Source: Isoptericola peretonis (lineage in GTDB: Bacteria; Actinomycetota; Actinomycetes; Actinomycetales; Cellulomonadaceae). From it: a stretch of DNA of 64,000 nt. Both the position numbers and the translations under genes were made by a program. The first letter of the stretch is position 1. Each line of letters starts with the position of its first letter. The stretch lies in the NCBI GenBank assembly GCA_023241745.1, contig JALQCY010000002.1, positions 434,001 to 498,000 of the forward strand, given 5' to 3'. Below, one piece after another: positions 47,354-56,521 of this stretch. The notes under the pieces were generated by a model, which worked only from the letters and a program-made list of their open reading frames with translations, did not search any database and had not been told where the DNA came from.

Positions 47354-49591
47354 ATGGCGATGGAATCTCAGGCACGTGCGACCGTCCGACCGATCCGGCG
47401 CCGACGAAGAGCGCTCGCCACCCTGGCGGCGACGGCGGTGGGAGCCGCGACGCTCGGTGTGGCGCAACCCGCGACCGCCGACGCGGTGAGCGCGGACCCA
47501 TGGGTGGGCGAGGTGCCGAACAACCCGATCTCGGACGTCTACCGCTTCACGGTGCCCTCGGCGGCCGTGACGGCTGCGACCGGGATCGAGAACGGGCTGG
47601 TCGCCGCCCAGGGGAACTTCGGCCCGGGCAAGGCGTGGACCGATCTGAACATGGGGTCCAGCGGGGCGAACCTGACGGCGACCGTGGGCCCCCTCGAGCC
47701 CGGCCTGTACTACTACCAGTACGCCGCCCGTCCTTCCGCGGACCAGGACGCGGTCGTGTTCCGCAACCCCGACGCCCCTCAGGAGGTGTCGTCCAAGCCC
47801 ACGTACAGCACGTTGTTCATTCCCGGTCCCGGCGCAGAGTGGCTCGCGGACGTGCCGGGGGGCGGTGCGCTCGAGACGCTCCGGTACGGCGCGGGGCCGC
47901 ACCGTGGCGGCGAGGCCCTCGTGTGGACGCCCCCGGGATACGACGAGGATCGCGCCGAGCCGTACCCGGTGCTCTACCTGCTGCAGGACGAGGGGCAGGG
48001 CTATCGCGAGTGGGCGGAGCTGGGACGCGCCGGGCAGATCATGGACAACCTCACGCTCGGCGGCGACGCCGAGCCGATGGTGGTGGTCATGGGTGACGGC
48101 GACCGGACGGGCCCCGCCGGCCTGCCGAAGAACCTGCTCCCCGCGGTCGAGCGCGAGCTCAACGTCTCTCGGGACGGGACCGGCCGCGCGATCGCCGGGA
48201 TCGGCCGCGGTGCGGCGCAAGCGTTCCGGGCCGTCGTCCACCAGCCGCGCGACTTCGCGCACCTCGGCTCGTTCTCGGGCGGCTCCGACGTCAGGTTCAC
48301 CCCGGGCAAGGCGAAGCAGATCAACGCGTCGACGGACGTCCGCCTGTACGCGGGCAACGTCACCGACCCCGGGTACGACGCCACCGTCGCGCTGGCCGAG
48401 ACGCTGACGCGTGCCGGCGTGGACTTCCGGCCCGACGGGTCTGATCCGGAGACCGGTGGCACCTGGGACACGTGGCAGAAGAACCTGCACGACTTCGCGC
48501 AGCGTGTCTTCCGCGACGTCGACGACGACGGCCCGAGCGAGGGCCACCTGCCCTTCGTCGAGCACCAGCTGCCGGCTCCGGGGGCCACCCCGACCCCGTG
48601 GGTCGACGACAACGGCGTGGTCACGTTCGAGCTCGGCCCCGAGCACGCCGACGCGAACAACGTCACCGTCTGGGGCAACTTCGGTCCGGCGGGGAGCTGG
48701 CCGCGCACGCACATGGTCCGGCAGGACGACGGGTCGTGGCGGCTCTCCCTGGCGGTCGAGGGCGGCTCGTACTACTACAAGTTCGTGGCCGACGGCGTGG
48801 ACCACAAGGACGAGGCGAACCCGACGAGCGTGCTCTCGGAGCCGACGTGGAGCACGTTCACGGTCGAGGGCGACACGCTCCGCGGCCGGTACACCGCGGA
48901 GGTCCCGGCCGAGGAGCGCGGCGACGTGAGCGTCATGCGCTACACGAGCACCGCGGGCGACCAGGAGCGCTCCGCGTACGTGTGGACGCCCCCGGACTAC
49001 GACCCGGAACGTGCCGAGCCGTACCCGGTGCTCTACCTGCAGCACGGTGGTGGGCAGACGTGGACCGACTGGATCGAGGTGGGCCACGTCGACCGCATCC
49101 TCGACAACCACCACCGGCAGGGCGCGACCGTGCCCATGGTGGTGGTGATGGCCAACGGGAACGGCGTGGACTTCCCCACGGAGGTCACGACGCGCGTGGT
49201 GCCGGCCGCTGAGGAGCACTACAACGTCAGCTCCGAGCCCCACCGGCGGGCGCTCGCGGGCCTGTCGATGGGCTCCGGCCAGACACTGAGCACGCTCTGG
49301 GCGCACCCGGGCGAGTTCGGCTACATCGGCGCCATGTCGGCGTTCGGTGCCCCGCCGGCGAGCGCCGACGTGGAGGCCATCAACGAGGGGACGAGGCTGC
49401 TGCGCGTGTACTCAGGTGACGTGCAGGACTTCACGTACGGCCCGACCTTGCAGCTGATCGCGGCGATGGAGGCGCGCGGCGTGAACCACGAGTTCGCCCC
49501 CATCATCCCGGGCCCGCACAGCTGGGACGTCTGGCAGAAGTCGGTCATCGACTTCCTGCCGCGGCTCTTCAAGGAGGGTTCCGGCGCCTAG
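47354..49591 (+). CDS. Secreted two-domain CE1-type esterase (feruloyl/acetyl-xylan esterase like), first domain inactive
   Basis: A 745-residue exported protein with an Arg-rich Sec-type signal (cleavage near ATADA, residue 42). It has two tandem units, each an E-set domain plus an esterase-D-like alpha/beta domain. In the second unit the nucleophile is Ser638 (AGLSMGSGQTL) and the His is His722 (GPHSWDVWQKS). In the first, the Ser position is Gly284 (AGIGRGAAQAF) and the His position has no His (GGTWDTWQKN). ATG 47354 has GAGAGG; ATG 47339 lacks a site. It would free ferulate or acetate from arabinoxylan. Confidence 0.88.
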   Translation: MAMESQARATVRPIRRRRRALATLAATAVGAATLGVAQPATADAVSADPWVGEVPNNPISDVYRFTVPSAAVTAATGIENGLVAAQGNFGPGKAWTDLNMGSSGANLTATVGPLEPGLYYYQYAARPSADQDAVVFRNPDAPQEVSSKPTYSTLFIPGPGAEWLADVPGGGALETLRYGAGPHRGGEALVWTPPGYDEDRAEPYPVLYLLQDEGQGYREWAELGRAGQIMDNLTLGGDAEPMVVVMGDGDRTGPAGLPKNLLPAVERELNVSRDGTGRAIAGIGRGAAQAFRAVVHQPRDFAHLGSFSGGSDVRFTPGKAKQINASTDVRLYAGNVTDPGYDATVALAETLTRAGVDFRPDGSDPETGGTWDTWQKNLHDFAQRVFRDVDDDGPSEGHLPFVEHQLPAPGATPTPWVDDNGVVTFELGPEHADANNVTVWGNFGPAGSWPRTHMVRQDDGSWRLSLAVEGGSYYYKFVADGVDHKDEANPTSVLSEPTWSTFTVEGDTLRGRYTAEVPAEERGDVSVMRYTSTAGDQERSAYVWTPPDYDPERAEPYPVLYLQHGGGQTWTDWIEVGHVDRILDNHHRQGATVPMVVVMANGNGVDFPTEVTTRVVPAAEEHYNVSSEPHRRALAGLSMGSGQTLSTLWAHPGEFGYIGAMSAFGAPPASADVEAINEGTRLLRVYSGDVQDFTYGPTLQLIAAMEARGVNHEFAPIIPGPHSWDVWQKSVIDFLPRLFKEGSGA

Positions 49592-49601
49592 CGGCGTCGC
49601 G

Positions 49602-49651
49602 GGGCTACCAGGTGCGGCCGGCGGGTCACCCGTCGGCCGCACCGGTAGCCC
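49602..49651 (+). terminator. Terminator after the double esterase
   Basis: An 18-bp stem (49602-49620 with 49634-49651) with one bulged A at 49610 and a 13-nt loop, 10 bp after the stop. Confidence 0.8.
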
Positions 49652-49769
49652 GCCCGGACCCGACTCGCAGCGGCAGCTCGGCGTCGGGTGGCATTGACGT
49701 GTGCCGCAGGGTGCAGCAAGATCGGGTCACTCGAACCGGACAGCGGTGTCCGGATGAAAGGGGTGTCCC

Positions 49770-51419
49770 GTGACCGGTGCCAGCAGCCTGGAGTTCGAGC
49801 ACACCTACGACGTCGTGGTGGTCGGCAGCGGAGCGGCGGGGTTCGCGACCGCCCTCGGGGCCGTCGACTCCGGCCTGAGCGTGCTGATCGTGGAGAGCAC
49901 GGAGAAGTGGGGCGGCAGCTCGGCGATGTCGGGGGGCGGCCTGTGGATGCCCGGTAACCCGCTGATGGAGCGTGACGGCGCGGGCGACTCGCGCGAGGAA
50001 GCCCTGACGTACCTCGAGGAGACGGTCGGCGACGTCGGGCGCTCGACCTCGCGGGAGCGCAAGGAGGCGTTCGTCGACGGGGTGGCGGACCTCGTGACGA
50101 CGGCGGAGCGGCACGGGATGCGGTTCGCGCGGGGCAAGGACTACCCCGACTACTACCCGGAGCTGCCCGGCGGCAAGATCGGGCGGTCGATCGAGATCGA
50201 GCCGCTGGACTCCCGGCCGCTCGGGGAGTGGTGGGACACGCTCCGTTCCGCGGTTCCCCTTCCGGCGAAGACCGACGACGTGTGGTTGCTGGGCCGGGCG
50301 TGGTCGACGCCGTCGGGGTTCGTCCGCGGCGCCCGCTTCGTGTTCCGTGCCCTGGGCGGCGTGGTCACCGGCAAGCGTCTGGTCGGGATCGGGAACGCGC
50401 TGATGACGTCCTTCGGCCGGGTGCTGCTCGTGGAGCGGGAGGTGCCGCTGTGGCTCTCCTCGCCGCTGGAGGAGCTCGTGGTCGACGGCGGCCGCGTGGT
50501 GGGCGTTCGCGTGCGCCGGGACGGGCGCCTGGTGACCGTCGGCGCGACGCGCGGGGTGATGCTCGCCGCGGGCGGGTTCGAGTCCAACCCCGACTGGCGG
50601 CAGAAGCACCACGGGATCGACGGGAACCCCTCGGGGAACCCGGGCAACGTCGGCCGGGTCATCGAGATCGCCGGGGAGGCGGGCGCGGCGCTCGAGCTCA
50701 TGGACGACGCCTGGTGGGGTGCGTCGATCGAGGCGCCGCCCGGCGGCACCCCGGCGTTCATCGTGGGGGAGCGGTCGATGCCGTACTCGATCATGGTGGA
50801 CGCGGAGGGCGCGCGGTTCGCCAACGAGTCCGAGTCGTACGTCGACCTCGGCCACCACATGCTCGCCCACGACAAGGACGGCCCGTACTGGCTGATCTTC
50901 GACGCCCGCGCGACGCGCCGCTATCTCCAGACGTTCGCGATGGACCCGCGCGCCACCAGGGCGATGAAGGCGGCGGGGATCATGCACCGGGCAGGCACCC
51001 TCGAGGAGCTGGCCGCAGCCATCGGCGTCGACCCCTCGACCTTCCGGACCACGGTGCAGCGGTTCAACGGCTTCGCCCGCTCGGGCGTCGACGGCGACTT
51101 CGGGCGCGGGAACTCGGCCTACGACCGCTACTACTCCGACCCGCTCGTGCACCCGAACCCCAACCTCGGGCCGATCGAGAAGGGGCCCTTCACGGCCTAC
51201 CGCGTCGTCATCGGCGACCTCGGGACCAAGGGCGGCGTCGTCACGGACGCCGACGGGCGGGCGCTGCGGGAGGACGGCACGGTCATCGACGGCCTCTTCG
51301 CGGCCGGCAACGCGTCCGCGTCGGTCATGGGCCGCACCTACCCGGGTCCCGGCTCCACGATCGGCCCTGCGACCGTCTTCGGCCTGCGGGCCGCCCGCTC
51401 CATGGCGCGCACGACGTGA
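49770..51419 (+). CDS. FAD-dependent oxidoreductase, 3-ketosteroid-1-dehydrogenase family
   Basis: A 549-residue FAD enzyme. Dinucleotide motif DVVVVGSGAAGFATALGAVDSG, the family block STEKWGGSSAMSGGGLWMPGNPLM, and the C-terminal GRTYPGPGSTIGPATVFGLRAA with the Tyr-Pro-Gly-Pro-Gly that is typical of KstD. Real substrate may be a steroid, a terpenoid or another enone; no other steroid gene is nearby. GTG 49770 has AAAGGGG. Confidence 0.88.
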   Translation: MTGASSLEFEHTYDVVVVGSGAAGFATALGAVDSGLSVLIVESTEKWGGSSAMSGGGLWMPGNPLMERDGAGDSREEALTYLEETVGDVGRSTSRERKEAFVDGVADLVTTAERHGMRFARGKDYPDYYPELPGGKIGRSIEIEPLDSRPLGEWWDTLRSAVPLPAKTDDVWLLGRAWSTPSGFVRGARFVFRALGGVVTGKRLVGIGNALMTSFGRVLLVEREVPLWLSSPLEELVVDGGRVVGVRVRRDGRLVTVGATRGVMLAAGGFESNPDWRQKHHGIDGNPSGNPGNVGRVIEIAGEAGAALELMDDAWWGASIEAPPGGTPAFIVGERSMPYSIMVDAEGARFANESESYVDLGHHMLAHDKDGPYWLIFDARATRRYLQTFAMDPRATRAMKAAGIMHRAGTLEELAAAIGVDPSTFRTTVQRFNGFARSGVDGDFGRGNSAYDRYYSDPLVHPNPNLGPIEKGPFTAYRVVIGDLGTKGGVVTDADGRALREDGTVIDGLFAAGNASASVMGRTYPGPGSTIGPATVFGLRAARSMARTT

Positions 51420-51494
51420 GCGTGTCACGCCCGGCCTTCACGAACGAGGCGTTCGCCACGTCTCGGGCGGTGCGTTGCAGTGCAGGGCCGGTCG

Positions 51495-52496
51495 TCAGAA
51501 GCGGATCCTCCTGAGGTAGTCGTAGCCCACGTCGGCCGTCTGGAGGTAGGTCACGTCCGGGGTGTCGTTCTCGACGATGTACTCCTCCACCTGGTGCGCG
51601 CGGAAGAACCGCTCGAAGTCGATGAAGCCGGTGCCGAGGTCGGCGTGGCTCGTCTCCTCCGGGCCGGTGGTGTGCCGGTCCTTGACGTGGTACTGCCGGA
51701 CCCGCAGCGGCGACCGCTGGATGGTGCGGATGGCGAACCGCTGGGCGGCGTCGTTCGAGAGCCCCAGGTTCACGCCTCCCGTCACCACCCAGTAGATGTC
51801 GATCTCGAGGTGCACGTACCGGGGGTCGAGCGTCGAGGTCAGCACGTCCCAGGGCGTGACACCGCCGCCGAGGTCGGTGGTGAACTCGTGGGCGTGGTTG
51901 TGGTACCCGTACGCCAGGCCGTACTGCCGTGCGACGCGGGCCTCGGCGTTCATCTGCTCGGCCCACTGCTGCCAGTCCGACAGGGACGCCGAGTCCAGGA
52001 AAGGCACCACGACGTAGCGCTGGCCGAGGGCGACGGCGTTCTGGAACTTCTCGTGCACGGCCGCCCGGGAGTCCGAGATGCCGTCGTGCGACGACGACGC
52101 CCGGATACCGAGGTCGTCGTAGAAGGCGCGGAGCTCCCTGGCCGTCCGGCCGAAGTAGCCGAGCGCCTGCTCCACCCGGGGGTAGCCCATCTCGGCGACG
52201 GCGGTGAGCGTCTCGTCGTAGCTGCCAGGACCCCACGGCTCGCCCAGCCCTTCGCGCACGGTCCACAGCTGCAGGGAGATGCGCCCGGGTGGGACGCGGC
52301 GGCCGTGGGCCGGCCACCGGTGTCCGTGCGGGGCGGCCGCCGCGGCACCGGCCGCGGTGCCGGTCAGGGCGAGCCCGGCCGCGCCCGTGACGGCGCCCCT
52401 CAGCAGCGTCCGGCGGGACAGGGCCCCGGGCGCGGGGGCGTCCCGGGTGTCGAGCGAACGGCGCAACGCTTCGTCGCCGTCGTAGCCGTAGCACAT
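51495..52496 (-). CDS. Tat-exported sugar phosphate isomerase/epimerase-like TIM-barrel protein
   Basis: A 333-residue protein. The N-terminus has a Tat signal, SRRTLLRGAVTGAAGLALTG, at residues 23-42. The barrel contains conserved metal-binding blocks: YGYHNHAHEF near residue 207, HLEIDIYWVVTGG near 240, QYHVKDRH near 278 and EYIVENDTPD near 313. Xylose-isomerase-like family with exported members of unknown substrate, often near PQQ sugar dehydrogenases. ATG 52496 has GAGGAG. A terminator hairpin separates it from the upstream gene. Confidence 0.87.
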   Translation of the reverse strand: MCYGYDGDEALRRSLDTRDAPAPGALSRRTLLRGAVTGAAGLALTGTAAGAAAAAPHGHRWPAHGRRVPPGRISLQLWTVREGLGEPWGPGSYDETLTAVAEMGYPRVEQALGYFGRTARELRAFYDDLGIRASSSHDGISDSRAAVHEKFQNAVALGQRYVVVPFLDSASLSDWQQWAEQMNAEARVARQYGLAYGYHNHAHEFTTDLGGGVTPWDVLTSTLDPRYVHLEIDIYWVVTGGVNLGLSNDAAQRFAIRTIQRSPLRVRQYHVKDRHTTGPEETSHADLGTGFIDFERFFRAHQVEEYIVENDTPDVTYLQTADVGYDYLRRIRF

Positions 52497-52548
52497 GATC
52501 GACTCCTCTTCGTCGAGGTATCTGGTTCTTCGGGAGTACGGAGGGGGA

Positions 52549-52585
52549 AGGTGCCCGGCGGCCGGAGCGCGGCGGCCGGGCACCT
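52549..52585 (-). terminator. Terminator of the PQQ-type sugar dehydrogenase gene
   Basis: An 11-bp perfect stem (52549-52559 with 52575-52585), extendable past one mismatch, 10 bp beyond the stop of the dehydrogenase gene. The TIM-barrel gene downstream is then a separate unit. Confidence 0.75.
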
Positions 52586-52595
52586 GTCGTGCGGG

Positions 52596-54734
52596 TCACC
52601 CCGCGGGGACGAGCACCACCTCGTCGGTACCGGTCAGCCCGGGCAGGCCGTCGGTGCCGGGGTCGGTGTACTCGGCCACGAAGACCCCCCGGAGGGTGTC
52701 GTTCTCGGGGTCGTGGCCCGACGGCACGGTGGTGGCGATCGACCCGGTGCACCCCGACGCGGTGGTCTGCGGGTGGCCGTGGTCGTCGTGCCCGACGATG
52801 TAGGTCACCTCCACCGCGGCGCAGTCGACCGGCTGGTCGTCGCTGATCTCGACCTCGTAGGTCACCGTGTCGCCGAAGGCGAACCCCTGCCCGTCGACCG
52901 GGGTCACGAAGCTCACCTGCGGCGTCTCGTTGCCCACCACGACGTCGACGTCGGCCGAGGCGTGCCGTCCGCGGTCCCGGCCGCCGACGTCGGTCACGGT
53001 CAGGGTGGCGCGGTAGACGCCCGGCTCGTCGTAGGTGTGGGTCGCGTCCGGCCCGCGCGCGTCGACGTCGCCGTCACCGTCGAAGTCCCACGCGTAGCGG
53101 AGGGCGTCGCCGTCCGGGTCGGTCGTCCCCTCGCTGGAGAACGTCACCGTCAGCGGCGGCAGGCCCGAGGTGACGTCGGTGCCGACGACCGGCACCGGGC
53201 TGCGGTTCCCGCCGCTGCCGACGTGGTCGATCCGTGCCAGCTGGGCGTCCGGGTTCTCCGCGAAGTAGCCGTCGCCGTACTCGAGGACGTAGAGGGCACC
53301 GTCCGGACCGAACTCCATGTCCATCGGGTTGTCGAACACGACCGAGGGCAGCACCGGCTCGATCCCGGCGAGCCCGCCGGCGTCGTCGAGGTGCATGGCC
53401 TTGACGTAGTCGCGCGTCCACTCGTAGAAGAGCGGCAGGCCGTCGTAGTAGCGCGGCCAGGCGACCGGCCTCGGCCCACGGAGGTCAGCGGGGTCGAACC
53501 GGTACGCCGGGCCCGCCATCGGACCGATGCCGTCGCCCTCGCCCGCGCTGAGCTCGGGGAACTCCGGCGAGACCCCGTAGGAGTACCAGACGTCCGGCTG
53601 CACCACCGGCGGCAGCTCGGCGAGACCGGTGTTGTGCGCGGAGTCGTTGACGGGCGCGGCGCAGTCGAACTCCTCGCCGGACTCGCCGGTCGCGAAGTCG
53701 TAGTCCACGTACGGCAGCTCGGGCGTCGCGCAGAAGGGCCAGCCGAAGTTGCCCGGTTCCCGGACGACGGCCCACCTGCCGTGCCCCGCGGGGCCGCGGT
53801 CCGGGTCGGGCTCGGCGGCGTCGGGGGAGTAGTCGCCGACGTAGATCGCGTCGGTGTCCGGGTCGACCTCGATCCGGAACGGGTTCCGCAGGCCCATGGC
53901 GTAGATCTCGGGCCGCGTGTCCGGGGTGCCCGGCTCGAAGAGGTTGCCGTCCGGGACCGTGTAGCCGCCGCCGGGCCGAGGGGTGATCCTCAGGAGCTTG
54001 CCCCGGAGGTCGTTCGTGTTCCCCGACGTGCGCCGCGCGTCGAACGCGGGGTTGGTCCCCGGCGAGTCGTCCAGCGGGGCGTAGCCGTCGGAGAAGAACG
54101 GGTTGGTGTCGTCCCCGGTGGACAGGACGAGGTTGCCCTCGGAGTCGAACACGATGTCGCCGCCGACGTGGCAGCAGATCCCGCGGTCGACCGGGACGTC
54201 GATGATCTGCTCCTCGGAGCCGAGGTCGATCTCGCCGCGGTGGTACTCGAACCGCGACAGCCGGATGAGCCCTTCGAACGGCTCGAAGTCCTCCGGCTCG
54301 CCCGTGAAGGGCGCGTCGCCCTCGTTGACGTCGGGGGTCGTGGGGTCGTCGACCGGCGTGTCCAGCGGCGGCGAGTAGTACATGTAGATCCAGCGGTTCT
54401 TCTTGCCGTCGTACCCCGGGTCGACGGCGATGCTCTGGAGCCCCTCCTCGTCGTGCTGGTAGACGTCGAGCTGCGCGATCCTGCGGTTGACCCCGGTGTC
54501 CGACTCGTTGAGCCAGACGTCGCCGGCCCGGGTGACGTGCAGGACGTCGTTGTCGGGCAGCACTGCGAGGTCCATCGGCTCACCGGGGCGATCGTTGAGC
54601 GTGACCTTCTGAAAGCTGCTGTCCGGAGGTGGGTCGTCGGCCGTGGTGGCCGCCTGGCCGGTGCCGACGAAGGTGACTGTCAACAGCGCGGCCGCTGCGC
54701 CAGTCGCGACGTTGCGACGAGCAATGCTGCGCAC
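52596..54734 (-). CDS. Secreted PQQ-dependent sugar dehydrogenase with PKD domain
   Basis: A 712-residue exported protein. The first 28 or so residues are a Sec signal (cleaved near GQA). A six-bladed beta-propeller of the glucose/sorbosone dehydrogenase type follows (MDLAVLPDNDVLHVTRAGDVW; HVGGDIVFDSEGNLVLSTGDD; GLRNPFRIEVDPDTDAIYVGDY; REPGNFGWPFC). From about residue 500 there is a PKD domain (LTVTFSSEGTTDPDGDALRYAWDFDGDG) and then a beta domain. GTG 54734 has GGAGAGG. It would oxidise an aldose outside the cell; electron acceptor unknown. No pqq genes nearby. Confidence 0.87.
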   Translation of the reverse strand: MRSIARRNVATGAAAALLTVTFVGTGQAATTADDPPPDSSFQKVTLNDRPGEPMDLAVLPDNDVLHVTRAGDVWLNESDTGVNRRIAQLDVYQHDEEGLQSIAVDPGYDGKKNRWIYMYYSPPLDTPVDDPTTPDVNEGDAPFTGEPEDFEPFEGLIRLSRFEYHRGEIDLGSEEQIIDVPVDRGICCHVGGDIVFDSEGNLVLSTGDDTNPFFSDGYAPLDDSPGTNPAFDARRTSGNTNDLRGKLLRITPRPGGGYTVPDGNLFEPGTPDTRPEIYAMGLRNPFRIEVDPDTDAIYVGDYSPDAAEPDPDRGPAGHGRWAVVREPGNFGWPFCATPELPYVDYDFATGESGEEFDCAAPVNDSAHNTGLAELPPVVQPDVWYSYGVSPEFPELSAGEGDGIGPMAGPAYRFDPADLRGPRPVAWPRYYDGLPLFYEWTRDYVKAMHLDDAGGLAGIEPVLPSVVFDNPMDMEFGPDGALYVLEYGDGYFAENPDAQLARIDHVGSGGNRSPVPVVGTDVTSGLPPLTVTFSSEGTTDPDGDALRYAWDFDGDGDVDARGPDATHTYDEPGVYRATLTVTDVGGRDRGRHASADVDVVVGNETPQVSFVTPVDGQGFAFGDTVTYEVEISDDQPVDCAAVEVTYIVGHDDHGHPQTTASGCTGSIATTVPSGHDPENDTLRGVFVAEYTDPGTDGLPGLTGTDEVVLVPAG

Positions 54735-54813
54735 GGTGCCTCTCCTGTCTGGCGACGGGCGCACCGGTGCTGCAGGTGGTCGTCACCGTGGTCGAGTCAG
54801 CAAGACGACTCGA

Positions 54814-55800
54814 TCATGCCGCAGGGCCCGAGGACTCGCGCAGTACGAGCTGGGTGGGCAGCCGGATCTGCTCCGTGTCGCGTGCGGCCACGCCCGCGAA
54901 CTGGTCGATGAGCAGCTCGACGGCGAGCCGGCCGGCGTGCGCCCCCGGGCCCCCGAGGGTGGTCAGGGACGGGTGCACGTACTCGGCCGCGAAGATGTCG
55001 TCGAAACCGATCACGCTGACGTCGTCGGGGACCCGGACGCCGCGCTGCGCGAGCCGGCGGACGATGCCGATGGCGAGCAGGTCGTTGTGCGCGACGAAGG
55101 CGGTCGCGTCCGTCCGCAGGGCGCCGTCGCCCGCGGCGCCGCCGTTGGCGACGTTCGGCGTGTACGGGCCGACGCGGTGCGCGGTCAGCCCGTGCTCCTC
55201 GGCACCGGCGCTCAGGGCCGCCCACCGGGCCGCGCCCATCCACGACCCCGGCGGCCCGGCGCAGTAGGTCAGGCTCCGGTGCCCGAGCGACGCGAGGTGC
55301 TGGAGGATCTGCCGGCAGCCCGACGTGGTGTCCAGGGCGACGCTCGCCAGGCCGGGTGCCTCCCGGTTGAGGAGCACGACGCGATGGTGCTCGGCGAGCT
55401 CCCGCAGGCGCTCGTCGTGGAGCCTGCTCGAGGCGAGCACGAACCCGTCGACCGCCGCCGACAGGTCCCGCACCTGCGCCTCCTCGATCCGCTCGGACTC
55501 CTCGGCGTTGACGATGACGAGCGTCGCGTCGGCGGCCTTGACGCGCTGCTCGGCGCCGCGGATGAGCTCGAAGAAGTGCGGGTTCGTGATGTCGGACAGG
55601 ACCATCGCGATGGTGCGGTGGCGCCCGCCCGCCGGCAGGGCACGGCTCTGCGGGCGGTGGGCGTAGCCCAGCCCGGACGCCGCGGACATGATCCGCTCCC
55701 GGGTCGCCGCGTTCACGCGACCGGGCTTGTTGAAGGCCCGGGAGACGGTCGACGCCGCGACGCCGGCCGCCCGTGCGACGTCGTAGATCGTGGGCTCCAC
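54814..55800 (-). CDS. LacI family transcriptional regulator of the TRAP/shikimate cluster
   Basis: A 328-residue regulator. HTH PTIYDVARAAGVAASTVSRAFNKPGRVN begins at residue 3, followed by the effector domain (TIAMVLSDITNPHFFELIRGAEQR; VIGFDDIFAAEYVHPSLTTL). GTG 55800 is chosen because the HTH begins 2 residues later; ATG 55830 would add ten residues overlapping the operator-like repeats. It is divergent from the TRAP operon. Confidence 0.92.
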   Translation of the reverse strand: MEPTIYDVARAAGVAASTVSRAFNKPGRVNAATRERIMSAASGLGYAHRPQSRALPAGGRHRTIAMVLSDITNPHFFELIRGAEQRVKAADATLVIVNAEESERIEEAQVRDLSAAVDGFVLASSRLHDERLRELAEHHRVVLLNREAPGLASVALDTTSGCRQILQHLASLGHRSLTYCAGPPGSWMGAARWAALSAGAEEHGLTAHRVGPYTPNVANGGAAGDGALRTDATAFVAHNDLLAIGIVRRLAQRGVRVPDDVSVIGFDDIFAAEYVHPSLTTLGGPGAHAGRLAVELLIDQFAGVAARDTEQIRLPTQLVLRESSGPAA

Positions 55801-55819
55801 CCTCGTATCAAGCCACGCG

Positions 55820-55874
55820 ATGGCAACCATGGCAACCTCTTGCTCCAGTTGTCGTCCCGTTCCTACGGTTGCCA
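55820..55874. promoter_or_regulatory. TGGCAACC repeat array in the LacI/TRAP divergent gap
   Basis: ATGGCAACC occurs twice in tandem (55820-55837) and its inverse GGTTGCCA at 55867-55874. The 9-bp spacing and inverse copy suggest a multi-site operator for the LacI regulator. Confidence 0.6.
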
Positions 55875-55996
55875 CAGGACCTCGGCCGCACGACGACGTG
55901 CGGCTCGACCCGCCACCCGACGACGTGTGGCGCGGACCGGAAGGAGGACGTCGGCGTGGACGTGAACGGGGTCGAGCGCGGGGACGTGAGCAGCCC

Positions 55997-56521
55997 ATGA
56001 AGCGCCTTGTCCGCATCCTGACCGCCCTCGAGCTCGGCGTCGTCTGCCTCGCGGTGGCGATGATCTTCCTGCTCGTCCTGTACCAGGCGGCGCAGCGCTT
56101 CGTCCCTGTGCCGAACGTGGTGTGGACCGGCGAGCTGTCGGAGTTCGCGCTGATCTGGCTCACCTTCGGCGCCGCAGGGGTGCTGGTGACGCGCGACGGG
56201 CACATCGCGCTCCAGCTCGTGGACAACCTTCCGCGTCCCGGACTGGTCCGCGCGATCCAGGTGCTCGCCCTGCTGCTGGTGGCGGTCATCGCGACGGCGT
56301 TCGCCTGGGCGTGCTGGGAGCTGGTGTCCTCGGCCGGCTTCCTCACCTCGCCGGCGCTCGGCCTGCCGATGTCCTGGGTGTACGCCATCACCCTCGTGGG
56401 GCTCGTGAGCACCACGATCCGCGCGGTCGCGCGCGCCGTGGGGATCGCCCGGGGCGCGCCGCTCGCAGGGTCCGAGGGCGACGACGCGCCCGCTCCGGCG
56501 ACCGGGGAGGTGCAGGCATGA
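55997..56521 (+). CDS. TRAP transporter small permease (DctQ type)
   Basis: A 174-residue protein with four predicted helices (about residues 8-30, 46-64, 80-105, 122-142); ELSEFALIWLTFGAAGVLVTRDGHI is typical of DctQ. ATG 55997 has a weak site. The stop overlaps the DctM start (ATGA). Confidence 0.9.
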   Translation: MKRLVRILTALELGVVCLAVAMIFLLVLYQAAQRFVPVPNVVWTGELSEFALIWLTFGAAGVLVTRDGHIALQLVDNLPRPGLVRAIQVLALLLVAVIATAFAWACWELVSSAGFLTSPALGLPMSWVYAITLVGLVSTTIRAVARAVGIARGAPLAGSEGDDAPAPATGEVQA

